In this document: positions 1 to 6,727 of the stretch, piece after piece
Layout of the letters: every line of letters starts with the position of its first letter
Position numbering within the stretch: position 1 is the first letter of the stretch
DNA from: Oscillospiraceae bacterium
Lineage (GTDB): Bacteria > Bacillota > Clostridia > Oscillospirales > Ruminococcaceae
DNA: 14,523 nucleotides
NCBI GenBank assembly: GCA_029240015.1
Contig: JARBTU010000014.1
Location: 1 to 14,523, forward strand
Reading direction: 5' to 3'
Notes under the pieces: generated by a model
What the model was told of the DNA's origin: nothing
What the model saw: only the letters and a program-made list of their open reading frames with translations
Databases searched by the model: none
Translations under genes and position numbers: made by a program

Positions 1-9
1 ATAGTAAAA

Positions 10-15
10 TATAAT
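10..15 (+). promoter_or_regulatory. Possible -10 element of the small XRE gene
   Basis: A TATAAT hexamer lies 20 bases before the ATG at 36. The matching -35 element would fall outside the window, so the promoter cannot be confirmed. Confidence 0.35.
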
Positions 16-35
16 TTTATTTGAGGTGACAAAAC

Positions 36-260
36 ATGTTTATATATCAACGATTGAGAGATTGCCGCGAAGACCGAGACTTAACACAGGCACAAATAGG
101 TGATTTTTTAGGAATTGACCAACGAGTTTACAGCACTTACGAAACAGGCAAAAGGCAAATCCCTGTTCATTATTTAATTCAATTGGCTTCACTTTATAAA
201 ACAAGTCTGGATTATTTGGTCGGTCTGACCAATAACCCCGCCCCATATGAGCGCAAATAA
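36..260 (+). CDS. Small XRE-family helix-turn-helix protein
   Basis: This 74-residue protein is essentially one Cro/C1-type DNA-binding domain (about residues 4-63) and should act as a cytoplasmic transcription regulator. The domain shows the usual pattern: an LTQAQIGDFLGI recognition region at residues 16-27, then YSTYETGKRQIP at 32-43, and the family's C-terminal LDYLVGLT helix end at 58-65. No effector or dimerisation domain follows. The ATG is preceded by GAGGTGA with 8 bases of spacing, which supports the start. It is a single-gene unit ending in the strong hairpin at 277-316 and converges on the aspartate kinase gene. Its target is not evident. It belongs to the same broad family as the regulator at 10025 but is clearly a different protein. 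Confidence 0.85.
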   Translation: MFIYQRLRDCREDRDLTQAQIGDFLGIDQRVYSTYETGKRQIPVHYLIQLASLYKTSLDYLVGLTNNPAPYERK

Positions 261-276
261 ACAGCAATGTTAATAC

Positions 277-316
277 AAAGAAGCACTGTGAAAAACAACT
301 TTCACAGTGCTTCTTT
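277..316. terminator. Bidirectional terminator between the XRE gene and lysC
   Basis: A perfect 17-bp inverted repeat (277-293 with 300-316) surrounds a 6-base loop. A-rich and T-rich ends on the two arms let it work in both directions. It sits 17 bases after the XRE stop and 25 bases beyond the lysC stop on the other strand, as expected for a shared terminator of convergent genes. Confidence 0.9.
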
Positions 317-341
317 TATGATGTACTACCTCGTATAATAA

Positions 342-812
342 CTAAACCTGAAAAGCGTCATGAATCACTTGAAGTGCTCTTTCGCTGTCTTTTCTTTCAA
401 TCAAAACCGATATTTTAATTTCACTGGTTGAAATCATCTGTATGTTGATTCTTGAATCATAAAGTGCTTCAAACATCGTTGCGGCAACGCCGGGGTTGGA
501 CTGCATACCTGCTCCCACGATTGAAACTTTGGAAACGTTGTCGTCGCTCTCAATCTTTTGAGCCTCTAAAGAATCAAGGGAATTGTTTAACACTTCAATC
601 GCTCTGTCTTTTTGTCCGCAAGGGCAAGTAAAGCTGATGTCTTTGGTTCCTTCTCTTCCTATTGACTGAAGGATAATGTCAACATTTATTTTTTCTTTTG
701 CAAGCAATGTAAATATTTTAAAAGCGATTCCCGGTTTATCCGGTAGTCCAACAACCGCAATCCTGCAAACATCATTATCTCTCGCTACACCTTTTATCAA
801 CATTTTTTCCAT
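342..812 (-). CDS. Probable aspartate kinase regulatory (beta) subunit from an internal start
   Basis: Inside lysC, an in-frame ATG (codon 246) is preceded by AAGGAGG with 8 bases between the GGAGG core and the ATG (complement of 820-827). This is as strong as the ribosome binding site of lysC itself. Translation from it would give a 156-residue protein consisting only of the two ACT domains. The start falls exactly at the kinase/ACT boundary. Bacillus subtilis aspartokinase II and the Corynebacterium enzyme are known to be alpha2beta2 complexes whose small subunit is made from such an in-phase internal start. The sequence shows the signal; that it is used here is inference. Confidence 0.6.
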   Translation of the reverse strand: MEKMLIKGVARDNDVCRIAVVGLPDKPGIAFKIFTLLAKEKINVDIILQSIGREGTKDISFTCPCGQKDRAIEVLNNSLDSLEAQKIESDDNVSKVSIVGAGMQSNPGVAATMFEALYDSRINIQMISTSEIKISVLIERKDSERALQVIHDAFQV

Positions 813-1547
813 CTTAACTGCCTCCTTAACCTTTGTGCCTGGTTTATCTTCAAGACTTGATACAACTTCCATGTTTACATTATATTTTTTCGCCATTTCA
901 ACCGAACGGTTATGCAGAACCTGCGCGCCAAGAGAGGCCAGTTCGAGCATCTCGTCAAAGCTGATTTCTTCAAGTTTTTTTGCTGTTTTAACGATTCTTG
1001 GGTCTGCTGTGTACACACCGTCCACATCGGTATAAATCTGGCACAAATCTGCCTTCAGCGCTGCAGCCAAGGCAACTGCACTTGTATCCGAGCCACCACG
1101 ACCCAATGTTGTAATGTCTTCATAACGGTTGATTCCCTGAAAACCTGCAACAACAACAATATTTTTTTTATCGAGCTCTTTTAAAAGACGCTCGTCTTTT
1201 ATTTTCCTTATTCTTGAACTCATGTGGTTGGAATCGGTTAAGAAACCTGCCTGCCATCCGGTCATCGAGACAACAGGATATCCTAAGCTCTCAATCGCCA
1301 TGGCAAGCAAAGAAATTGAGATTTGTTCTCCCGTTGACAACAAAACATCCATCTCACGTTTAGATGGATTCTTGTTAATCTGTGCCGCTTTTTCGATTAA
1401 ATCATCGGTCGTATCACCCTGAGCCGAAACCACAACAACGACATTGTTTCCTTTGTCATAGGTTTGTGTTACAATTCTTGCTACGTTAAAAATCCTCTCA
1501 GTGTTCGCCACTGAAGTGCCGCCAAACTTTTGAACTATTAAGCCCAT
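342..1547 (-). CDS. lysC: Aspartate kinase with tandem ACT domains
   Basis: This 401-residue enzyme phosphorylates aspartate, the first step toward lysine, threonine and methionine. The amino-acid kinase domain covers about residues 1-245, with KFGGTS at 7-12, GRGGSDTS at 149-156 and TDVDGVYTADPR at 173-184. Two ACT domains follow (about 263-330, with GLPDKPGIA, and 340-401, with GAGMQSNPGVAA), the usual sites of allosteric inhibition by lysine and/or threonine. The length is normal for the short, monofunctional class. The ATG has GGAGG 7 bases upstream. The gene is last in the regulator-hom-thrB-lysC block, 54 bases after thrB, with a possible promoter of its own at 1576-1605, and ends at the hairpin at 277-316. 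Which amino acid inhibits it cannot be read from the sequence. An internal translation start is described separately. Confidence 0.95.
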   Translation of the reverse strand: MGLIVQKFGGTSVANTERIFNVARIVTQTYDKGNNVVVVVSAQGDTTDDLIEKAAQINKNPSKREMDVLLSTGEQISISLLAMAIESLGYPVVSMTGWQAGFLTDSNHMSSRIRKIKDERLLKELDKKNIVVVAGFQGINRYEDITTLGRGGSDTSAVALAAALKADLCQIYTDVDGVYTADPRIVKTAKKLEEISFDEMLELASLGAQVLHNRSVEMAKKYNVNMEVVSSLEDKPGTKVKEAVKMEKMLIKGVARDNDVCRIAVVGLPDKPGIAFKIFTLLAKEKINVDIILQSIGREGTKDISFTCPCGQKDRAIEVLNNSLDSLEAQKIESDDNVSKVSIVGAGMQSNPGVAATMFEALYDSRINIQMISTSEIKISVLIERKDSERALQVIHDAFQV

Positions 1548-1575
1548 CTTATTACCTCCGCTAAAAATATAACTA

Positions 1576-1605
1576 TTTATAATAAAAAAATCTCACAAAA
1601 ATCAA
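1576..1605 (-). promoter_or_regulatory. Possible internal promoter for lysC
   Basis: On the minus strand TTGATT (complement of 1600-1605, overlapping the thrB stop) and TATAAA (complement of 1576-1581) are separated by 18 bases. The region is AT-rich, so the match may be chance, but the 54-base gap between thrB and lysC is large for an otherwise tight operon. Confidence 0.35.
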
Positions 1606-2504
1606 ATGGTTTCTTGTTCCAAAACCTGCGCTCCTATGTTGTCAATCGAAAGTTCACATACTTTCCATGTACTAAGCCCGATTTCATCCAGCTGACGTCT
1701 GATCTGCAGCCCAAAAAGCGAGTTTTTGCCATCCACAATTGACATGATTGTCGGTCCCGCTCCGCTGATATAGGTTGCATAAGCCCCAAGCTTATAAGTA
1801 GCTTCAAAAACCTGCTCACAGCCTTTTATGAGTCCCATTCTGTATGGCTGATGTAATCTATCGTGAACCGCTTCTTTTAGGTTCTCATATTTCCCCGAAA
1901 GGAGAGAAGCTGAAAAAAGCGCAGCCCGTGAAAGATTAAACACAGCATCTTTGTGGCTCACTTGTTCAGGGAGCCTCCCTCTGGCGACTTCGGTCCTAAG
2001 CTCAAAATCAGGAATCAGCGCGAAAAACTTCAAATGACTATCCACTTCCTGTTTGACCCAATACACACATTGTGTGTCAAAAACAGCCGTAACAATTCCA
2101 CCCAACAGTGCAGGTGTTGTATTGTCAGGGTGGCCTTCGATATACGCCGCCATATTAACCAGTTCATCCACAGAGAAAGGGCAGTTGAGCATATGATTGG
2201 CGCCGACAAGCCCAGCAATAATACACGCTGAACTTGAGCCCAACCCTCTTGTCATAGGTATATTGTTCTTTTGCTTAATTGTAAGCCCCGAAAGCGATTT
2301 TCCGCAAATATCATATACTCTTTTTGCCGAAATATATATTAAGTTACTCTCATTCTGTGGGACTTTGATATCGTCAAGAGAAGTAATGTTTACATGGTCG
2401 CTTTCTTCCATATAAACCTCATTGTACATGCCGAGGCTAAGTCCCAAAGAATCAAATCCCGCCCCAAGGTTCGCAGATGTGGCGGGGATTTTAATTTTTA
2501 ACAT
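1602..2504 (-). CDS. thrB: Homoserine kinase
   Basis: This 300-residue cytoplasmic enzyme phosphorylates homoserine to O-phosphohomoserine, the substrate of threonine synthase. It is a GHMP-family kinase of normal length. The N-terminal strand has PATSANLGAGFDSLG (7-21), the phosphate-binding loop is MTRGLGSSSA (84-93), EGHPDN lies at 123-128 and the C-terminal GHMP motif SGAGPT at 247-252. The ATG is preceded by AGGAGATAA. It starts 17 bases after the hom stop, so the two genes are almost certainly cotranscribed. Threonine synthase (thrC), often placed between hom and thrB in Firmicutes, is absent here and must be encoded elsewhere if the pathway is complete. Confidence 0.95.
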   Translation of the reverse strand: MLKIKIPATSANLGAGFDSLGLSLGMYNEVYMEESDHVNITSLDDIKVPQNESNLIYISAKRVYDICGKSLSGLTIKQKNNIPMTRGLGSSSACIIAGLVGANHMLNCPFSVDELVNMAAYIEGHPDNTTPALLGGIVTAVFDTQCVYWVKQEVDSHLKFFALIPDFELRTEVARGRLPEQVSHKDAVFNLSRAALFSASLLSGKYENLKEAVHDRLHQPYRMGLIKGCEQVFEATYKLGAYATYISGAGPTIMSIVDGKNSLFGLQIRRQLDEIGLSTWKVCELSIDNIGAQVLEQETI

Positions 2505-2521
2505 AAGTTATTATCTCCTAA

Positions 2522-3763
2522 TTAATAATCTAAAACCCTTATTTTTGAGATAACTTGAAGTGTATTCTTTAAATTCTGTAATTTTTGCTCAACGTCTTTT
2601 TCTACCATCACTTTGGTTACAAAAGCCAATACGTTCTGCGGCGCATCCATTCTTGACAAAAACTCGACTCCGCCAAACTGCTCAGAAATCGCAGACTTTG
2701 CTTCTTCCATATTTTCTGCAGTGCATCTTATGTAAAACGCCACGCTGGAGAGTGTATAGTCTATCACAAAGTTTTCGTTGCTGTCTATCCATGAAAGTGA
2801 TTCGCTGGTCTTTGTTGCTTTGGTAGCATCTATTACATCTGCCACAACGGCACTGGCTGTCGGTAGTTTTCCCGCACCCTTTCCGTAAAAAACAACATCG
2901 CCTGTTGCATCACCACGTACCAGTATTCCGTTAAACACATCGTCTATGCTCGCAAGCTGGCTTTCACGGTGTATGAACGCAGGGCTCACCATTGCGACCA
3001 ATTTTCCGTCCTCAATCATTTTGGCTCTTCCAATAAGTTTGATAGCGCCACCCCAGCTTTCGGCATAAGCCACATCTTCAAGGGTAATATCTGTGATTCC
3101 TTCGGTATGAACGTTTTCAGGATACACATGCTTCCCGTAAGCAAGTGATGCAAGAATACATATCTTCCTGCAGGCATCATGTCCTTCCACGTCAGCCGCA
3201 GGGTTTCTTTCCGCATAGCCGAGCTCCTGCGCAATTTGCAGCGCAGTATCGAAACTCATCTGTTCTTTGACCATTTTTGTCAAAATAAAATTGGTGGTTC
3301 CGTTTAAAATTCCAGCAATTTCGTCTATCTGATTCGCTGCAAGGCATTGGTGCAGTGGTCTAATAATTGGTATCCCGCCGCCAACGCTCGCCTCAAACAA
3401 AAAGTTCACGTTGTTTTGTTTCGCAATCTCCAGAAGCTTTGCACCTTTTGCGGCAACAAGTTCTTTGTTGGAAGTCACCACATTCTTCCCTTTTTGAAGA
3501 GAAGCCTTTACAAAATCATATGCCGGATTAATCCCGCCCATAACTTCTACTACAACACTTACTTCATCGTCATTCAAGATAACATTGAAGTCTTTTGTAA
3601 ATTTATCTGCATAATTAAGTTCAGGAAATTCTCTTAAGTCCAAGATGTGTTTTACTTTGATTGGCTGTCCCGCTCTTTTTTGGATGCTTTCTTTGTTTTT
3701 CTCACACAGTTCAACAACACCCGAGCCAACTACTCCGTGACCCAAAACAGCAATTTTCGCCAT
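2522..3763 (-). CDS. hom: Homoserine dehydrogenase with C-terminal ACT domain
   Basis: This 413-residue enzyme reduces aspartate semialdehyde to homoserine, the entry to threonine and methionine. The NAD(P)-binding fold begins with VLGHGVVGSG (6-15). The homoserine dehydrogenase signature region includes GILNGTTNFI (151-160) and NPAADVEGHDACRK (187-200), and GAGKLPTASAVVAD lies at 296-309. An ACT domain fills about 337-413 and probably mediates threonine feedback. I chose the ATG at 3763 because GGAGG stands 6 bases before it and the protein then begins directly with the Rossmann strand. A longer start at 3802 adds 13 residues unlike the family and has no good ribosome binding site. It lies 90 bases after the ACT regulator, in a spacer rich in AACC/GGTT repeats. 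Confidence 0.95.
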   Translation of the reverse strand: MAKIAVLGHGVVGSGVVELCEKNKESIQKRAGQPIKVKHILDLREFPELNYADKFTKDFNVILNDDEVSVVVEVMGGINPAYDFVKASLQKGKNVVTSNKELVAAKGAKLLEIAKQNNVNFLFEASVGGGIPIIRPLHQCLAANQIDEIAGILNGTTNFILTKMVKEQMSFDTALQIAQELGYAERNPAADVEGHDACRKICILASLAYGKHVYPENVHTEGITDITLEDVAYAESWGGAIKLIGRAKMIEDGKLVAMVSPAFIHRESQLASIDDVFNGILVRGDATGDVVFYGKGAGKLPTASAVVADVIDATKATKTSESLSWIDSNENFVIDYTLSSVAFYIRCTAENMEEAKSAISEQFGGVEFLSRMDAPQNVLAFVTKVMVEKDVEQKLQNLKNTLQVISKIRVLDY

Positions 3764-3853
3764 ATTTACCTCCAACCCGTTTAACCCGTCAACCATAACC
3801 ATTAACCGGCAAAAATCGGTTTTAAGGCATCATTGGCTTGATAAACGTTTCTA

Positions 3854-4291
3854 TTATATAATTTTTATATCAATGACTCCGTGAAGTTTGGATAGAAAAG
3901 AAACAATTCCGTCCGAGGATATTCTTTTTTGGTTCAGCCTCACGGAAATCGTAACAATTGCGACATCTTCGGCGGGAATATTTTGGTTCACCGTTATAAT
4001 ATTCGAGCCTAATTCATAAAGTGCCGTCAAAACGGATGACAAAACACCGGGTTCGTCCGATAAAGTAAGATACAATGTTATGATTTTTTTTGCACTCTTG
4101 TCTTCATAATAATGTACACTGTCTTTGTATTTATAAAAAGCACTGCGCGATATCTGTGCAAGTTTGCATGCTTCGGTTGAGTTTTTTGCTTTCCCTTTTT
4201 TCAAAAGCTGTTTTGCTTCCAGAACCTTCAAAAATGTTTCGGGAACAACATTTTTTTCTATCAATATTAACTGTTGTTTTTCATCCGGCAA
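3854..4291 (-). CDS. thrR: ACT-domain regulator of the PheB/ThrR type
   Basis: This protein of about 145 residues has an N-terminal part with a helix-turn-helix-like segment (AQISRSAFYKYKD, about 45-57) and a C-terminal ACT domain (about 68-145, with DEPGVL at 79-84). Order and length match the PheB family. The Bacillus subtilis member was renamed ThrR after being reported to control threonine biosynthesis genes; I recall this and cannot verify it here. Standing first in the hom-thrB-lysC block fits a threonine-pathway regulator. The start is uncertain. The TTG at 4291 has AGGTGG 8 bases upstream and gives the family's usual length. A GTG at 4303 would add four residues but leaves no room for a ribosome binding site. 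The promoter and a likely operator lie just upstream. Confidence 0.85.
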   Translation of the reverse strand: MPDEKQQLILIEKNVVPETFLKVLEAKQLLKKGKAKNSTEACKLAQISRSAFYKYKDSVHYYEDKSAKKIITLYLTLSDEPGVLSSVLTALYELGSNIITVNQNIPAEDVAIVTISVRLNQKRISSDGIVSFLSKLHGVIDIKII

Positions 4292-4311
4292 AAAGTCCAC
4301 CACCTAAAAAC

Positions 4312-4336
4312 AGTTGTTTTCGTTGCAAGAACAACT
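4312..4336. promoter_or_regulatory. Inverted repeat over the threonine-operon start site
   Basis: AGTTGTT (4312-4318) and AACAACT (4330-4336) form perfect 7-bp arms around 11 bases. The repeat covers part of the -10 element and the predicted transcription start, where a repressor would block initiation. It is a candidate operator, possibly for the ACT regulator encoded just downstream; the binding protein is inferred. Confidence 0.5.
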
Positions 4337-4362
4337 ATACCATTTATTACATATGAACTCAA
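4334..4362 (-). promoter_or_regulatory. Main promoter of the thrR-hom-thrB-lysC block
   Basis: The minus strand has TTGAGT (complement of 4357-4362), 17 bases, then TATAGT (complement of 4334-4339). TG one base before the -10 makes it an extended -10 promoter. Transcription would begin near 4327, leaving a short leader before the ribosome binding site at about 4300-4305. Confidence 0.75.
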
Positions 4363-4463
4363 AGCTGATTTTAAACACAGCACGGATAAAATCAATCAAA
4401 TTCTTTCATTCTGACAAAATATCTCATGTTATCTTTGAAATCCTTTCATTATCTTTTGTTATA

Positions 4464-4492
4464 ATTATTTATATATATAATTCTGATGTCAA
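4464..4492 (-). promoter_or_regulatory. Possible distal promoter in the spacer upstream of thrR
   Basis: A perfect TTGACA (complement of 4487-4492) stands 17 bases before AATAAT (complement of 4464-4469). It would give a leader of about 165 bases. The 328-base spacer 4292-4619 holds this element, the nearer promoter, the inverted repeat and the terminator of the upstream gene. I saw no T-box, no riboswitch core and no gene in it. Confidence 0.45.
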
Positions 4493-4552
4493 TTTCTTGT
4501 TTTTTATTGGTTTTATCTAAATATTATTTATGGCTTTTATTAAAATAAATTA

Positions 4553-4590
4553 TCCCCAAAGAACATTTTTTTCAAAACCTTCTTTGAGGA
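4553..4590 (-). terminator. Terminator after the proBA block
   Basis: An 11-bp stem (4553-4563 with 4580-4590, one G-U pair) encloses a 16-base loop. On the minus strand it is followed by a T-rich but interrupted stretch. It lies about 30 bases after the stop of the membrane-anchored protein gene. Confidence 0.65.
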
Positions 4591-4619
4591 CAGTATATTC
4601 GTCGGATTTATCTCATTTT

Positions 4620-5462
4620 TTACTTGGAAGATGCAGGTGCAGAAGATGCTTGGGATGTTGTTTTTGCATCCGATGAAAGCGGAGATTCCGCAAGCGATTC
4701 CATTCCACTTGTAACTTCAGACTCCAAATCTGAGCTCACCGATGGCTGTATTGTGGAATTCTTATCTCGAACGGATATAATTTTATAGCTCTTTCCGTTC
4801 TTCTGGAGGATATATTCAAGCTCTTTGGTTGGTTTAGGCTCATATTTTTTGCCGTTAACGTCCCCTCGCCACAAATCTCCTGTCGGGATATACCCCACCT
4901 GCAGTTTATAGGTATCGTCTTTTTTCTCGATCTTTTCAACCTTTGGTGTATACGGAGGAAAAATTGAAGTAGAAGGAATCACATATTCTCCGGTATCCTC
5001 ATTATATTCAAAGGCGATTTCCGCATCTCCTATTGATTGATGCTTAAACTTAAGACCTGTTCCAAAAAGCTTTGTCGCGTGTGCCTCAATATCTGATTTT
5101 GGCACCGTAATAAAGCCAAATTCATCTTTTTCATACTTAGATGTATCTTCAGTTTGTATTAAGTTCCAACACGCAGCTGTGAGGATAATGGTTTGATCAA
5201 GTTTGTCAACCCTCTCAAAAGGCGGAGGATCCAGCATAACAAGCGGATAAATAAAGTGTTCAAATTCAGCTTTTGCGCTTTTGTTGTCTATGATGTCATA
5301 TGTAAATCTCGACACAAACACCACGGAGAAAATGATGCCAATCACAGCAAAAGCCAGAACGATGCTTCCAAGCAGAACAGTTTTGTTAAATCTTTTCGCT
5401 TTTTTCGTCGACACCACATTTGGGGTTTGCTCCGACCCATTGTTGTTCATATTTTCTTGCAT
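4620..5462 (-). CDS. Membrane-anchored protein of unknown function, third gene of the proBA operon
   Basis: I do not recognise a named family in this 280-residue protein. The first 27 residues are polar and end in a basic stretch (KKAKRFNK). A single strongly hydrophobic segment at about 28-50 follows, consistent with an N-terminal anchor that leaves the rest outside the cell. The probable external domain runs from about 55 to 237 and includes YPLVMLDPPPFE at 72-83. The last 40 or so residues (238-280) are rich in Ser, Ala and Thr, as in a flexible tail. It begins 15 bases after proA, and its ribosome binding site (AAGGATGGG) overlaps the proA stop, so it is cotranscribed and perhaps coupled. 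An ATG four codons in is an alternative start. A link to proline metabolism or osmotic stress is only suggested by position. Confidence 0.8.
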   Translation of the reverse strand: MQENMNNNGSEQTPNVVSTKKAKRFNKTVLLGSIVLAFAVIGIIFSVVFVSRFTYDIIDNKSAKAEFEHFIYPLVMLDPPPFERVDKLDQTIILTAACWNLIQTEDTSKYEKDEFGFITVPKSDIEAHATKLFGTGLKFKHQSIGDAEIAFEYNEDTGEYVIPSTSIFPPYTPKVEKIEKKDDTYKLQVGYIPTGDLWRGDVNGKKYEPKPTKELEYILQKNGKSYKIISVRDKNSTIQPSVSSDLESEVTSGMESLAESPLSSDAKTTSQASSAPASSK

Positions 5463-5477
5463 CCAAATATCCCATCC

Positions 5478-6725
5478 TTATCTAATTTGTCCGTTCCCGT
5501 TAATAATATATTTTACCGAGGTCAGCTCTTTTAGCCCCATTGGTCCTCTGGCATGAAGTTTTTGTGTCGATATTCCAATTTCCGCTCCAAATCCAAACTC
5601 ACCGCCGTCGGTAAACCTTGTCGATGCATTTACATAAACGGCCGCAGCATCCACTTCATCTGTAAAACGTTCGGAAAGCCTCAAGTCTTGCGTCACGATG
5701 GCTTCCGAGTGTCCTGTTCCAAAGCGGTTAACGTGAGATATAGCTTGGTCAATTCCATCGACTACTTTAACAGAAATGATATAATCGTTAAATTCCTTTG
5801 CGTATTCTTCGTCTGTTGCAGGGAATATTTCTTCACCCAGAATTGCCTGCGTTTTTTCACAGCCAAAAATCATCACACTTTTTTGATCAAGTACCTTTTT
5901 TACGATTGGCAAAAACTGTTCTGCGATTTCTTTATCCACCAGTAAGCTCTCTGCCGCATTACACACGCTTGGGCGGCTTGTTTTCGCATTATCGACAATG
6001 CGGACAGCCATATCCAAATCAGCTGTTTTTTCCACATAAATATGGCAGTTCCCCACGCCGGTTTCGATAACCGGAACGGTCGCATTTTGAAGAACAGCCT
6101 GAATCAAGCCCGACCCTCCCCGTGGAATGAGCACATCAAGATATCCGTTCATCTGCATCATCTCAGTAGCGGTTTCCCTTTTGGTATCCTCCACAAGAAT
6201 AATACAGTCCGAATCAAGACCTTGCTGTTCCAAAGCCTGCTTCATGACTTCTCTTAGCGCTTTGTTGGAATGAATGGCTTCCTTCCCTCCGCGCAGGATG
6301 ACTGCGTTCCCTGTTTTGAGACATAAGGACGCCGCATCCACCGTCACGTTCGGTCTGCTTTCGAAGATAATTCCTATTACGCCAATAGGAACTCTTACTT
6401 TCTTGATTTTTAATCCGTTTGGTCTGACAAAGCCGCTGTCAACCGTTCCGATCGGATCCTCCAGATCAACGACTTTTAAAACCGCTTCGGAAATTGCTTT
6501 GATTCTGTTTTTATCAAGCATAAGCCTGTCAACCATATTTTCTCTGATTCCGTTCTCTCTTGCGGCTTTAATGTCTATCTGGTTTTGCTCTATAATATAA
6601 TCTGATTTTTCAATGAGCATTTGGGCAATCGCTGTCAGTGCATCATTTTTTGTCTTTGTTGACGCATTTCCAAGCGAAAAAGATGCTTTTTTTGCTCTCT
6701 CTCCCAACTCTGTTATGTAAGACAT
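5478..6725 (-). CDS. proA: Glutamate-5-semialdehyde dehydrogenase (gamma-glutamyl phosphate reductase)
   Basis: This 415-residue cytoplasmic enzyme reduces gamma-glutamyl phosphate, made by ProB, to glutamate semialdehyde, which cyclises toward proline. It belongs to the aldehyde dehydrogenase superfamily and has normal ProA length. Visible motifs are VPIGVIGIIFESRPNVTVD (112-130), NAVILRGG (140-147), RPSVCNAAES (251-260) with the catalytic cysteine at 255, and GGEFGFGAEIGIST (374-387). The ATG is 2 bases after the proB stop, with GGAGAG upstream inside proB, so the genes are coupled. proC, which finishes the pathway, is not in the window. Confidence 0.97.
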   Translation of the reverse strand: MSYITELGERAKKASFSLGNASTKTKNDALTAIAQMLIEKSDYIIEQNQIDIKAARENGIRENMVDRLMLDKNRIKAISEAVLKVVDLEDPIGTVDSGFVRPNGLKIKKVRVPIGVIGIIFESRPNVTVDAASLCLKTGNAVILRGGKEAIHSNKALREVMKQALEQQGLDSDCIILVEDTKRETATEMMQMNGYLDVLIPRGGSGLIQAVLQNATVPVIETGVGNCHIYVEKTADLDMAVRIVDNAKTSRPSVCNAAESLLVDKEIAEQFLPIVKKVLDQKSVMIFGCEKTQAILGEEIFPATDEEYAKEFNDYIISVKVVDGIDQAISHVNRFGTGHSEAIVTQDLRLSERFTDEVDAAAVYVNASTRFTDGGEFGFGAEIGISTQKLHARGPMGLKELTSVKYIINGNGQIR

Positions 6726-6727
6726 CC

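Noticed and set aside
36..260. Antitoxin of a toxin-antitoxin pair
   Set aside because: The small XRE protein stands alone with its own terminator, and no toxin-sized gene adjoins it inside the window; the region to the left cannot be seen.
2522..3802. Longer hom start adding 13 residues
   Set aside because: The extension lacks a ribosome binding site and consists of the GGTT-repeat region, while the ATG at 3763 has GGAGG at good distance and starts at the Rossmann strand.
4292..4619. T-box or leader-peptide attenuator for the threonine operon
   Set aside because: No T-box sequence (AGGGTGGNACCGCG-like) and no short frame rich in Thr codons with a ribosome binding site were seen; the main promoter leaves too short a leader.
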